Below are positions 25,604-36,587 of a stretch of 64,000 bases of DNA, piece by piece. The position numbers and the translations under genes were made by a program. Below the pieces are notes generated by a model. That model was not told the DNA's origin and made no database searches. It saw only the letters and a list, made by a program, of their open reading frames with translations. Source of the stretch: Stenotrophomonas sp046736075 (GTDB taxonomy: Bacteria; Pseudomonadota; Gammaproteobacteria; Xanthomonadales; Xanthomonadaceae); contig NZ_CP177163.1 in assembly GCF_046736075.1 (NCBI RefSeq), positions 372,001 through 436,000 on the forward strand, given 5' to 3'. Position 1 is the stretch's first letter, and each line of letters starts with the position of its first letter.

Positions 25604-26626
25604 ATGTTCTCCTGGATTCTGGCCCTGCTGCTGGCCCTCATTGTCTGGTTCATGGCGACGGCCTACCTGTGGCTGGTCAAGCGGCGGCGAAAGGAGACCC
25701 AGCTCGGGCTGAACGCGCTGGCCGGGATGCATTGGCGGGATTTTTCCGAGATCGTGCGCCGGGCCATGCGCGAGCAGCGCGGCCTGAAGGATGTGCCCGG
25801 CGAGGCCGACGACAGCCGTGAGCCCCGCAGCGACTTCATGATGGACGACGGCCAGCACCGCTGGCTGGTGTCGTGCAAGCACGGCCGCGCCTACCGGATC
25901 GGCACCGCCGCGGTGAACGAACTGGGCGCCGCCGCGCGCCTGGCCGGCGCCCGCGGCGGCATCCTGATCACCGAAGGCCGAGTGGAGCGCGATGGTCGCC
26001 TGGCCGCCGACAAGCAGGGTGTGGAAGTGCTGGATGGCCGCCTGCTGTGGCCGCTGCTCAAGCCCTACCTGCCCGGCGACATGGAAGCGCGGGTGCAGAC
26101 CGGCGCGCGCCGCGAGGCGATCCGCCGGATTTCGATCGCCGCGCTGGGCTCGCTGACCCTGGGTCTGCTGGTGGGCATGGGCTACCTGACCTCGCGCCTG
26201 GAAAACAGCGCCGCCGTTGCTGCGCCGGTGGCGACCCCGGCCCCCGCGCCTGCAGCGGTTGCAGCGCCGGTTGGCTCGCCCGCACCCGCACCGACCGCCA
26301 CCACACCCGCCGCACCGGCTGCGCTGCCGGCACCTGCACCCAGCGCGGTGGCGCCGGAGATGGAGGCGAACCCGGATGCCGCCACGCTGGACCGCTACCA
26401 GCAGGCGCTGTCGCGCGCCCTCGCCGGTCAGCCCGGCGTGGCCAGCGGCATCTGGTTGACGCGCCAGACCCTGGCCATCAACCGCACCGGCGAAATCGAC
26501 CAGGTGTGGCCGCTGATCTGTGCTGAAGTGACCCGCTACCCGGCGCTGCGCACCGTGCGCATCCAGCTCAACCCGCGCCCCGGTGTGGACGAGCCGGTGC
26601 GCTGGCGCCAGTGCGCCACGCTCTGA
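25604..26626 (+). CDS. membrane-anchored Mrr-like restriction endonuclease-fold protein
   Basis: The protein has 340 residues. N-terminal membrane helix (about 3-23), then an Mrr-type nuclease fold (about 40-150): GMHWRDFSEIVRRAMREQRG, an acidic residue in SDFMMDD and the SCKHGRAYRIG element corresponding to the catalytic (Q/E)-x-K. A second hydrophobic segment (about 172-192), an Ala/Pro repeat-like linker (about 200-255) and a C-terminal domain of about 85 residues follow. The catalytic Q/E appears replaced by Ser-Cys, so nuclease activity is uncertain. No methylase is nearby; this is not a normal restriction system. Confidence 0.75.
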   Translation: MFSWILALLLALIVWFMATAYLWLVKRRRKETQLGLNALAGMHWRDFSEIVRRAMREQRGLKDVPGEADDSREPRSDFMMDDGQHRWLVSCKHGRAYRIGTAAVNELGAAARLAGARGGILITEGRVERDGRLAADKQGVEVLDGRLLWPLLKPYLPGDMEARVQTGARREAIRRISIAALGSLTLGLLVGMGYLTSRLENSAAVAAPVATPAPAPAAVAAPVGSPAPAPTATTPAAPAALPAPAPSAVAPEMEANPDAATLDRYQQALSRALAGQPGVASGIWLTRQTLAINRTGEIDQVWPLICAEVTRYPALRTVRIQLNPRPGVDEPVRWRQCATL

Positions 26627-26665
26627 CGCACCGCAGGATGATCGGTGGCCGCGCCGTGCGTCGCC

Positions 26666-27394
26666 TCAGCGCGCGCCCGGTGAGAACCGCGCGACCAGGT
26701 CCCAGGCGTCGCCCAGGAACATCTGCCGCACGCAGGTGATCGGCTGCTCGCCGCGCCAGGTCAGGCGGTCGATCACCAGGCACGCCGTACCGGGTTTGAC
26801 CTCCAGCAGCGCGGCCGCGGCATCGTCGGCGCCCCACGCACTGATGCGGTGCTGCGCGCGGGTCCATGACACGTTCTGCAGCAGCCAGCTGCCCGGCGCG
26901 GTGGTGCCGAAATCCACCTCCAGCACCTCGGGCACACCGACCGGACTGATCAGGCGGTGTTCCAGCGCAAACGGCCGGCCATCGGCGCGGTGCAGGCAGC
27001 GGATCGCCAGCAGCTTCTCGCCCCCGGCCAGCGCCACCTCTTCCTCGGCCTGGGCGCGCGGGGCGCGGTAGGCGCGCTCCAGCAGCTGGTAGCCGTATAC
27101 GTGGCCACGCGCACCGACCGCCATTGCGATATCGGGAATCTCCAGCGCCACCTGTTCCAGGTGCGGCGGTTGCCGCGCCACGAACGAACCGGCGCGGCGG
27201 CGGCGCTCGATCATGCCGCTCTCGGCCAGTGCGGTGAGCACCTTGTTCACGGTCATCCGCGAGCAGCCGTACTGCTCCATGAGCTCGTGCTCATAGGGAA
27301 TGCGGAACCCGGGCGGCCACGTCCCACTGAGGATGCGGCTCTCCAGATCGGCGCGGATGCGCTGGTTGAGGGTGGGTGCTTTCTTGCCCGTCAC
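26666..27394 (-). CDS. hutC: histidine utilisation repressor, GntR/HutC family
   Basis: It has 242 residues from the GTG at 27394, which has AGGA 7 bases upstream; a GTG at 27415 would add seven residues but has a poorer ribosome site. The winged helix (about 5-72; EQYGCSRMTVNKVLTALAE) is of GntR type, and the UTRA ligand-binding domain follows (about 90-235). HutC represses hut genes until urocanate binds. It is downstream of hutF on the minus strand and divergent from hutIHGU. A perfect HutC-type operator lies at 28835. Confidence 0.93.
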   Translation of the reverse strand: MTGKKAPTLNQRIRADLESRILSGTWPPGFRIPYEHELMEQYGCSRMTVNKVLTALAESGMIERRRRAGSFVARQPPHLEQVALEIPDIAMAVGARGHVYGYQLLERAYRAPRAQAEEEVALAGGEKLLAIRCLHRADGRPFALEHRLISPVGVPEVLEVDFGTTAPGSWLLQNVSWTRAQHRISAWGADDAAAALLEVKPGTACLVIDRLTWRGEQPITCVRQMFLGDAWDLVARFSPGAR

Positions 27395-27424
27395 GCGGGA
27401 TTCCTGGGAGGGCACGGCCGGCGG

Positions 27425-28804
27425 TCAGCCGGCCTGCAGAACGGTACGAAGGGCGTTGGCGAAGCGGGCGGCCACAGCATCGCGCTGCAGATGGCGGCCC
27501 TCGCGGACCAGCTGGCGCCCCTGGCGCCACACCGAACGCACCGCACCATTACGTGCGGCGAACACCCAGCTGTCAAGCAACGCATCGCCGTCGCGCGCGA
27601 TCAGGGCCGGGTGCGCCGGGTCCAGTTCCACCACGTCGGCCGGTGCACCGACCTGCAACCCCGTCGCCACGCCCAGTGCCTGCCCGGCGCCGCGCAGCGA
27701 CTGCTCGAACAACCAGCGCCCGCTGGACTGGCCGTCGCCGGGGGCCAGCACGTTGCGCCCACGCACGTGCAGACGCTGCCCGTATTCGAGCAGGCGCAGC
27801 TCATCGGCCGCATCGATCAGCACGTTGGAATCCGAGCCCACACCGAAACGGCCGCCGGCGCGGACGAAATCCTGCATCGGGAACAGGCCATCGCCCAGGT
27901 TGGCCTCGGTGATCGGGCACAGCCCGACCACGGCCCCGCTGGCCGCCATCCGCTGCACTTCGTCGGCGTCCACGTGGGTGGCGTGCACCAGGCACCAGCG
28001 CGCGTCCACCGGGGCATGCTCGTACAGCCAGCGCACCGGGCGCAGGCCGCTCCAGGCCACGCACGCATCGACCTCGCGGGTCTGCTCGGCAATATGGATG
28101 TGCACCGGCCCGGTGGTAAGCGGCAGCAGCGCGGCCAGCTCGTCGCCGGTGACTGCGCGCAGGCTGTGCGGGGCGATACCGAGAACCGCATCGTCACTGC
28201 CGCGCAGCGCGTGCGCGCAGCCCTGCAGCAGGTCGGCAAAGCCATCCACATCGTGGATCAGCCGTCGCTGCGCCGGGTTGGGCGGCGCGCCGCCGAAATC
28301 GGCATGCGCGTAGAACACCGGCAACAGGGTCAGGCCGATGCCGCTGCCGTGTGCCGCCGCCGCGATGCGCGCGGCCATCTCGGCGCGGTCCGCGTAGGGC
28401 GTGCCATCGGCGGCGTGGTGCAGGTAGTGGAACTCGCCCACGCGGGTGAAGCCCGATTCGAGCATTTCCACGTAGGCCTGTTCGGCGATGGCCTGCACCG
28501 CGTCCGGCTGCAGGTGCGCCAGGAAGCGGTACATCAGCTCGCGCCAGCTCCAGAAGCTGTCGCCGCTGTTGCCGCCGATCTCGGTCAGGCCGGCCATGCC
28601 ACGCTGGAACGCGTGGCTGTGCAGGTTGCCCAGCCCCGGCAGGGCGATGGCCAGCGTGGTGTCGCCGGGCTGCACCGGCACGCCGGGGGTTACCTCAACC
28701 AGCCGGCCGCCCTGGCAGGCAATGCGCACATCGCGCGCCCAGCCACTGGGCAGCAGCGCGTGGGAGGCGTGGAAAACAAGCAGCGGAGCGGTGTTGGCTG
28801 GCAT
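27425..28804 (-). CDS. hutF: formimidoylglutamate deiminase
   Basis: It has 459 residues from the ATG at 28804 (a GTG one codon upstream is less likely). An amidohydrolase-fold metalloenzyme, it removes ammonia from formimidoyl-glutamate to give formylglutamate in the five-step histidine pathway. Metal ligands appear in GLGNLHSHAFQRGMAGL (HSH), HIHIAEQ, HATHVD and VGSDSN. With hutG this defines the HutF/HutG branch instead of direct hydrolysis by an HutG-type formiminoglutamase. The stop is 31 bases before hutC. Confidence 0.95.
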   Translation of the reverse strand: MPANTAPLLVFHASHALLPSGWARDVRIACQGGRLVEVTPGVPVQPGDTTLAIALPGLGNLHSHAFQRGMAGLTEIGGNSGDSFWSWRELMYRFLAHLQPDAVQAIAEQAYVEMLESGFTRVGEFHYLHHAADGTPYADRAEMAARIAAAAHGSGIGLTLLPVFYAHADFGGAPPNPAQRRLIHDVDGFADLLQGCAHALRGSDDAVLGIAPHSLRAVTGDELAALLPLTTGPVHIHIAEQTREVDACVAWSGLRPVRWLYEHAPVDARWCLVHATHVDADEVQRMAASGAVVGLCPITEANLGDGLFPMQDFVRAGGRFGVGSDSNVLIDAADELRLLEYGQRLHVRGRNVLAPGDGQSSGRWLFEQSLRGAGQALGVATGLQVGAPADVVELDPAHPALIARDGDALLDSWVFAARNGAVRSVWRQGRQLVREGRHLQRDAVAARFANALRTVLQAG

Positions 28805-28834
28805 CACTGGACATCCCGGAAGAGGCGCCTATAT

Positions 28835-28850
28835 TGTATAGACATATACA
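28835..28850. promoter_or_regulatory. HutC-type operator between divergent hut operons
   Basis: TGTATA-GACA-TATACA is a perfect inverted repeat matching the known HutC site type (TGTATATACA-like). It lies in the 63-base gap between the hutF and hutI starts, so one bound repressor can close both promoters. Confidence 0.85.
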
Positions 28851-28867
28851 CCGATGTGGTTGCTGCC

Positions 28868-30073
28868 ATGCACTGTGACACCCTCTGGTACCACGCCCAC
28901 CTGATCACCGTCGACGGCGACGGCGACGGCCTGGGCGTGATCGAGAACGGCGTGATCGCCGCCACCGACGGCCGCATCGTGCACGTCGGCCCGGCCGGCT
29001 CCGAGGCGCACCTGCAGCCGGCCGAGCGCATCGACTGCGGCGGCCGCTGGATCAGCCCGGGGCTGATCGACTGCCATACCCACCTGGTCTACGCGGGCAA
29101 CCGCGCGGGCGAGTTCGAACAGCGCCTGCAGGGGGTGAGCTATGCCGACATCGCGCGCGCCGGGGGTGGCATCGTGTCCACCGTGCGCGCCACCCGCGCC
29201 GCCAGCGAGGCCGACCTGATCGCCGCCAGCCTGCCGCGTCTGGACGCGATGCTGGCCGAAGGCATCACCACGCTGGAGATCAAATCCGGCTACGGCCTCA
29301 CCCTCGCCGATGAATCCAAGCAGTTGCGCGTGGCGCGCACGCTGGGCCAGCTGCGCGCGGTCGAGATCGTGCCGACCTTCCTCGGCGCCCACGCCATTCC
29401 ACCGGGAAACACCGCGCAGGCGTACATCGACGAAGTGTGCGAGGTGATGATTCCCGCGGTGGCGGCCGAGGGCCTGGCCGAAGCGGTGGACGTGTTCTGC
29501 GAAAACATCGCCTTCAGCGCCGCACAGGCCGAGCAGGTGTTCGTGGCCGCCCGGCACCACGGGCTGGCGATCAAGATCCACGCCGAGCAGCTCAGCAACC
29601 AGCACGGCGCCGCGCTGGCGGCCCGCCACGGCGCGCTGTCGGCCGACCACATCGAACACCTCGACGCCGATGGCATCGCCGCGATGGCCACCGCCGGCAC
29701 CGTGGCCGTGCTGCTGCCGGGCGCGTTCTACTTCACCCGCGACACTACCCTGCCCCCGATTGCCGCCCTGCGCGCGGCCGGGGTGCCGCTGGCGCTGGCC
29801 ACCGACTCCAACCCGGGCACCTCGCCACTGACCAGCCCGCTGCTGGCGATGAACATGGCCGCCACGCTGTTCCGCATGACCGTGGCGGAGTGCATCGTCG
29901 GCTTCACCCGCGACGCCGCGCGCGCCCTCGGCCGCGCCGACCGCATCGGCCGCCTGGCGGTTGGCCTGGACTGCAATCTGGCCCTGTGGGACATCGAGGC
30001 ACCTGCCGACCTGGTGTACCGCATGGGCTTCAACCCGCTGCACGCACGCGTGATGCGCGGCGTATCCGTCTGA
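28868..30073 (+). CDS. hutI: imidazolonepropionase
   Basis: The 401-residue protein starts at the ATG at 28868 (MHCDTLWYHAHL), next to the operator. It hydrolyses imidazolonepropionate to formimidoylglutamate. It is an amidohydrolase with DCHTHLVYAGNRAGEFEQR (HTH metal motif plus Arg), KIHAEQLSN, ADHIEHLD and ATDSNPGTSP. The length fits the family. It is the first gene of the plus-strand operon hutI-hutH-hutG-hutU. Confidence 0.97.
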   Translation: MHCDTLWYHAHLITVDGDGDGLGVIENGVIAATDGRIVHVGPAGSEAHLQPAERIDCGGRWISPGLIDCHTHLVYAGNRAGEFEQRLQGVSYADIARAGGGIVSTVRATRAASEADLIAASLPRLDAMLAEGITTLEIKSGYGLTLADESKQLRVARTLGQLRAVEIVPTFLGAHAIPPGNTAQAYIDEVCEVMIPAVAAEGLAEAVDVFCENIAFSAAQAEQVFVAARHHGLAIKIHAEQLSNQHGAALAARHGALSADHIEHLDADGIAAMATAGTVAVLLPGAFYFTRDTTLPPIAALRAAGVPLALATDSNPGTSPLTSPLLAMNMAATLFRMTVAECIVGFTRDAARALGRADRIGRLAVGLDCNLALWDIEAPADLVYRMGFNPLHARVMRGVSV

Positions 30074-30096
30074 CTTCTGTGATGTCTGGAGATTTC

Positions 30097-31638
30097 ATGA
30101 GCACTACCCTGACCCTGCACCCCGGCGCCGTGACGCTGGCGCAATGGCGCGCGATCCACGACGGGGCGCGGGTGCGCCTGGACCCAGCCTCCGCCGAGGC
30201 GGTGCTGCACAGCGCGCAGACCGTGGCGGCGATCGTGGCCAAGGGCGAGCCGGTGTACGGCATCAACACCGGCTTCGGCAAACTGGCCAGCGTGCGCATC
30301 GAGCGCGACGACCTGGAAACCCTGCAGCGCAACATCGTGCTCTCGCACGCGGCGGGCGTCGGCGAACCGATGCCCGCGCCCGTGGTGCGGCTGATGATGG
30401 CACTGAAGCTGACCAGCCTGGCCCAGGGCGCGTCGGGCATCCGCCCGCAGACCCTGGCGCTGCTCGAAGCGTTCCTGCAGCACGACATCGTGCCGGTGAT
30501 TCCCTGCCAGGGCTCGGTAGGCGCCTCCGGCGACCTGGCACCGCTGTCGCACCTGGCCAGCGTGATGATCGGCGTCGGCGAAGCCTTCGTCGCCGGCGAG
30601 CGCCTGCCGGCGGCCGATGCGCTCGCCCGCCTTGGTCTGGCGCCGCTGGTGCTGGGCGCCAAGGAAGGCCTGGCCCTGCTCAACGGCACCCAGTACTCCA
30701 CCGCGTATGCGCTGGCCGGCCTGTTCGCGATCACCACCGTGTTCCAGGCGGCGCTGGTGACCGGCGCGCTGTCGGTGGAAGCGGCCAAGGGCTCGGACAC
30801 CCCGTTCGATCCGCGCATCCACACCCTGCGCGGGCAGCGCGGGCAGATCGCCACGGCCGCCGCGCTGCGTACCCTGATGCAGGGCTCGGCGATCCGCGAA
30901 TCGCACCGCGACAACGATGTGCGCGTGCAGGACCCGTACTGCCTGCGTTGCCAGCCGCAGGTGATGGGCGCGGCCTTCGATGTGATGCGCCAGGCCGCCA
31001 CCACCCTGGCGATCGAAGCCAACGGCGTGTCCGACAACCCGCTGGTGTTCACCGATACCGGCGAGGCGCTGTCCGGCGGCAACTTCCACGCCGAGCCGGT
31101 GGCCTTCGCCGCCGACATGCTGGCGATGGCGGTGTGCGAGATCGGCTCGATCAGCGAGCGCCGCACCGCGATGCTGGTCGATCCGGCGCTGTCGGGCCTG
31201 CCCGCCTTCCTCACCCCCAAGCCCGGCCTCAACTCGGGCTTCATGATTCCGCAGGTCACCGCCGCCGCGCTGGTCTCGGAAAACAAGCAGCGCGCCTACC
31301 CGGCCAGCGTCGATTCGATTCCGACCTCGGCCAACCAGGAAGACCACGTGTCGATGGCCGCGCACGGCGCCCGCCGCCTGCTGGCGATGGCCGAGAACGC
31401 GGCCAACGTCGTCGGCATCGAGCTGCTGGCCGCCGCGCAGGGGTGCGACTTCCACGCCCCGCTGCGCTCCAGCGCCGCGCTGGAAGGCGTGCGCGCGCGC
31501 CTGCGTGCGCAGGTGCCGACCCTGCAGGACGACCGCTACTTCCACCCGGACATGGTGGCCGCCACCACGCTGGTGCGCAGTGGCGCGCTGGCCGAGGGCC
31601 TGGCCGACGTGCTGCCGCAGGTGGAGCCGCTGGCATGA
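30097..31638 (+). CDS. hutH: histidine ammonia-lyase
   Basis: The 513-residue protein starts at the ATG at 30097, behind GGAG. It deaminates L-histidine to urocanate, the first step of the pathway. Ala143-Ser144-Gly145 in GASGDLAPLSH cyclises to the MIO cofactor. NTGFGKLA, the tail AMAENAANVVGIELL and EAVCEIGS-type helices are typical. Its TGA overlaps the hutG ATG (ATGA at 31635-31638). Confidence 0.98.
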   Translation: MSTTLTLHPGAVTLAQWRAIHDGARVRLDPASAEAVLHSAQTVAAIVAKGEPVYGINTGFGKLASVRIERDDLETLQRNIVLSHAAGVGEPMPAPVVRLMMALKLTSLAQGASGIRPQTLALLEAFLQHDIVPVIPCQGSVGASGDLAPLSHLASVMIGVGEAFVAGERLPAADALARLGLAPLVLGAKEGLALLNGTQYSTAYALAGLFAITTVFQAALVTGALSVEAAKGSDTPFDPRIHTLRGQRGQIATAAALRTLMQGSAIRESHRDNDVRVQDPYCLRCQPQVMGAAFDVMRQAATTLAIEANGVSDNPLVFTDTGEALSGGNFHAEPVAFAADMLAMAVCEIGSISERRTAMLVDPALSGLPAFLTPKPGLNSGFMIPQVTAAALVSENKQRAYPASVDSIPTSANQEDHVSMAAHGARRLLAMAENAANVVGIELLAAAQGCDFHAPLRSSAALEGVRARLRAQVPTLQDDRYFHPDMVAATTLVRSGALAEGLADVLPQVEPLA

Positions 31639-32485
31639 ACACCCGGCCCGACTGGCTGCAGGTGCATGAAGGCGACGCACCGCTGATTGTCAGCTTCCCG
31701 CACACCGGCACCGACCTGCCCGACGACCTGGCCAGCCGCTTCGTCTCGCCGTGGCTGGCACGCCGCGATGCCGACTGGTGGGTACACACGCTGTACGAGT
31801 TCGCGCGCGGCATGGGCGCCACCACCGTGCGCTCGGCGATCTCGCGCTCGGTGATCGATCTCAACCGCGATCCCAGCGGCGTGTCGCTGTACCCGGGGCA
31901 GAACACCACCGGGCTGTGCCCGCTGACCACCTTCGACAACCAGCCGCTGTACCTGCCCGGCATGGCGCCGGACGAGGCCGACATCGCGCGCCGCCGCGAC
32001 ACGTATTTCGCGCCGTACCACGACGCCCTCACCGCACAGATCGCACGGCTGCGCCAGCGCCACGGCACCGTGGTGGTCTACGACGCGCACTCGATCCGCT
32101 CGCACATCCCGCACCTGTTCGATGGCGAGCTGCCGCAGTTCAACCTCGGCACCGCCGGCCCGTCCGGCGCGCCGGATACGTCCTGCGACAACGCGCTCAG
32201 CGACGTGGTGGAGAACCTGTGCCGGATCAGCGGCATGCCGCAGGTGCGCAATGGCCGCTTCAAGGGCGGCTGGATCACCCGCCGCTACAGCGACATCCCT
32301 GGCGGCGTACACAGCCTGCAGATGGAACTGGCCTGCCGTGGCTACATGCACGAGCCGGCCGCGGACCAGCTGGACGACCACAGCTGGCCCACCCCGCTCG
32401 ACCCCGATCACGCCGCACCGCTGCGCCGCACCCTGGCGCAGGTGCTTACCGCCTGCATTGACTTCGCGACCAACCGGAGCGCCGC

Positions 32486-32489
<4 letters not shown>
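31635..32489 (+). CDS. hutG: N-formylglutamate deformylase
   Basis: The 284-residue protein starts by a 4-base overlap with hutH and overlaps hutU by 4 bases. It hydrolyses N-formyl-L-glutamate to glutamate and formate, the last step of the HutF/HutG route. SFPHTGTDLP, DLNRDPSG, VYDAHSIRSHIP and YSDIPGGVHSLQMELA are family marks of the FGase (zinc) fold. Confidence 0.95.
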
Positions 32490-34150
<1,661 letters not shown>

Positions 34151-34156
34151 CGGCGC

Positions 34157-34305
34157 GTGCGGACCAGCGGTCCGCACCTACCGGGCAGAATCGGCCGTGC
34201 GGGTCAGCGGTCCGTACCCGCCTGGGTGATCGCGCGTGCGGACCAACGGTCCGCACCTACCGGGGGAAGCGTCCGTGCGGGTCAGCAGGCCTTATCCGCT
34301 TGGGG
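34157..34305. repeat. four-copy REP-like palindrome cluster (non-SMAG family)
   Basis: Two alternating subtypes: GTGCGGACC-A(G/A)C-GGTCCGCACCTACC at 34157 and 34236, and GTGCGGGTCAGCGGTCCGTACCC-like at 34196 and 34274 (the last degenerate). The unit period is 78-79 bases. Each copy is a palindrome able to form a hairpin. It lies just after hutU. Confidence 0.8.
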
Positions 34306-34323
34306 AGATGACGTTTTCCGTCG

Positions 34324-34363
34324 ACCCTGTTAACTTGCGCACCCCATTCGCAGTTGACAGGGT
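34324..34363 (+). promoter_or_regulatory. long inverted repeat upstream of TonB-dependent receptor
   Basis: ACCCTGTTAACTTGCG (34324-34339) and CGCAGTTGACAGGGT (34349-34363) pair over 15 positions with one bulge and one wobble around a 9-base loop. It could be an operator or an RNA hairpin in the leader of the receptor gene, whose start is 46 bases downstream. Confidence 0.5.
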
Positions 34364-34408
34364 TGCGCGCTCGCGCGCGGCCGGTCGCTACCACCAGATC
34401 GCGCACGC

Positions 34409-36517
34409 ATGACTGTTTTCCCCCGCCCCACCCCGTCCCTGCTCGCCACCGCCCTGCTCGCCAGCCTTGCTGCCAGCGCGGCCCATGCCGCCCCGCAGGC
34501 CACCACACTGGACGCGGTCAACGTCACCGCCGCCAGCGAGACCGACCAGGCCCGCGCCGCGCTCAAGCGCGTTCCCGGCGCCGGCAACGTCATCGACGTG
34601 GCCAACGCCGACCGCCGCCTCGCAAGCAGCGCCGATGTGCTGGCCTACCAGCCCGGCATCAGCGCCCAGTCGCCGGGCAACGAAGGCACCAAGGTTTCCA
34701 TCCGTGGCTCGGGCATCAACCGCGGCCCCGGTGCGCATGCCTCCGGCATCGCAGTCTCGCTCGACGGCCTGCCGCTGACCGGCCCGGGCGGTACCCCGTA
34801 CGAACTGCTGGAACCGCTGTGGCTGAGCCGCGTCGACGTACTGCGCGGTGCCAACGGCATCGAACGCGGCGCGCTGGCGCTGGGCGGCGCGATCAACTAC
34901 GTCAGCCGCAGCGGCCGCGATTCGGCCGGGCTGGACCTGCAGTACGACGCCGGCAGCCGCGGGTACCAGAAACGCAGCGTGGGGTACGGCGGGGTCAGCG
35001 GCGCAGTCGACTACTACCTGGCCTACACCGATACCGAATTCGACGGCTACCAGCGCCACGCCAGTGGCGACGGCAAGGGCGCGATGGCCAACCTCGGCTG
35101 GCAGATCACCCCAACCCTGGAAACGCGCTTCTTCGTGCGTTACCGCGAGACCAATCACGAAACGCCGGGGCGCCTCACCCGCGACCAGATCCGCAACGAT
35201 CCCCGCGCGGCCAACCCGGCCAACCTCGCCATCGACGCGCGCCGCCCGCAGCCGGGCAGCACCTGGATCGGCAACATGACCACCTGGCAGATCGACGAGG
35301 TCTCCTCGCTGCAGGCCGGGCTGGCATACCACCATTACCCGATGGACTTGAACGAAAGTCTGTACCGCCAGCAGCTGGACTACACCAACCTCAATGCCAC
35401 GCTCGACTACCGGCAGCAGCACACGCTGCTCGGGCATGACAGCGTGACCACGCTCGGCCTGCGCGTGACCCACGACCTGGATGCCGACGTGCGCGAGACC
35501 CTGCGTTTTGCCAACAACGGCTACCCCGCCGGCACCCACACCCGCGACTTCTCCCATCACGGCACCAACAGCACGCTGCATGTGGGCAACGACACGGCGC
35601 TCAGCGACACGCTGCGCGTGCAGACCGGGCTGGCCGTGATAAACACGCGCCACGATGTGCAGGTCACCTGGCCCAGCACGCCGGAACGGCTGTCGGGCAG
35701 CGACTGGGACTACGCCCCGCGACTGGGCTTCACCTGGCAGCAGACGCCTGCCACTCAGTGGTTCGGCAACCTCAGCCGGTCGGTGGAGCCTGCGCATCCG
35801 TGGTCGATGATCTGGGGCTCCAACCAGTATTTCGGGCCGGGCAACGGCGCCTCCACCGGCCGCCAGCGCGCCCCGCTGCCGCTGGACAACCAGACGGCGA
35901 CCACGCTGGAGCTGGGCGCGCGCGGCGAAAGCGCTCTCGGCCGATGGGAGCTCACCGGCTACTACGCGCACGTGCTGCACGAACTGCTGAGCGTGGAAGT
36001 GCAGCCGGTGCCGAACCTGTTCGTGGCCGAGAACAACGCCAGCCCCACCGTGCACCGCGGCATCGAAGCCGCGCTGGACAGCACGCTGTGGCACGGCAAC
36101 GACGGAACGCTGTCGCTGCGCCAGGCCTACACCTTCAGCGATTTCCGCTACCGCCATGACGCCCGCTTCGGCGACAACCGCCTGCCGGGCCTGCCGCGCC
36201 ATTACTACCAGGCCGAACTGCGCTACGCACATCCCACCGGCTTCTATGCTGCGCTGAACACCGAGTACGCCTCGCGGATGTTCGTGGACTACGCCAACAC
36301 CTTCAGCGCCGACAGCCACCTCATCTTCGGCAGCCGCGTGGGCTTCGATGCGCCCAGCGGCCGCTGGCAGGCCTGGGCCGAACTGCGCAACCTCACCGAC
36401 CGCCACTACGCCGCTACCGTCACGCCCGGCTACAACGACGCCGGCAAGGACGTGGCGCGCTCCACGCCTGGCGACGGACGCGGCGTGTATGCCGGGCTGC
36501 GCTGGCGCTTCGACTGA
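34409..36517 (+). CDS. TonB-dependent outer-membrane receptor (siderophore-type)
   Basis: The 702-residue protein has a signal peptide ending at AAHAAPQ. It has a plug domain at about 45-165 (VLAYQPGISAQSPGNEG, VSIRGSGIN, VDVLRGANGIERGALALGGAIN) and a 22-strand barrel ending in Phe (GLRWRFD with an extra Asp). The TonB box is near TTLDAVNVTA. The likeness is to ferric-siderophore receptors of the FecA/FyuA group. No siderophore genes or Fur box were recognised nearby. The ligand is unknown. Confidence 0.9.
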   Translation: MTVFPRPTPSLLATALLASLAASAAHAAPQATTLDAVNVTAASETDQARAALKRVPGAGNVIDVANADRRLASSADVLAYQPGISAQSPGNEGTKVSIRGSGINRGPGAHASGIAVSLDGLPLTGPGGTPYELLEPLWLSRVDVLRGANGIERGALALGGAINYVSRSGRDSAGLDLQYDAGSRGYQKRSVGYGGVSGAVDYYLAYTDTEFDGYQRHASGDGKGAMANLGWQITPTLETRFFVRYRETNHETPGRLTRDQIRNDPRAANPANLAIDARRPQPGSTWIGNMTTWQIDEVSSLQAGLAYHHYPMDLNESLYRQQLDYTNLNATLDYRQQHTLLGHDSVTTLGLRVTHDLDADVRETLRFANNGYPAGTHTRDFSHHGTNSTLHVGNDTALSDTLRVQTGLAVINTRHDVQVTWPSTPERLSGSDWDYAPRLGFTWQQTPATQWFGNLSRSVEPAHPWSMIWGSNQYFGPGNGASTGRQRAPLPLDNQTATTLELGARGESALGRWELTGYYAHVLHELLSVEVQPVPNLFVAENNASPTVHRGIEAALDSTLWHGNDGTLSLRQAYTFSDFRYRHDARFGDNRLPGLPRHYYQAELRYAHPTGFYAALNTEYASRMFVDYANTFSADSHLIFGSRVGFDAPSGRWQAWAELRNLTDRHYAATVTPGYNDAGKDVARSTPGDGRGVYAGLRWRFD

Positions 36518-36587
36518 GTGCGGCGTGGATCACCCGCGGCGGATCGCCTGCGGCGCACTGCGCGCCGCACCCGCCCGCCGCTGCCGG

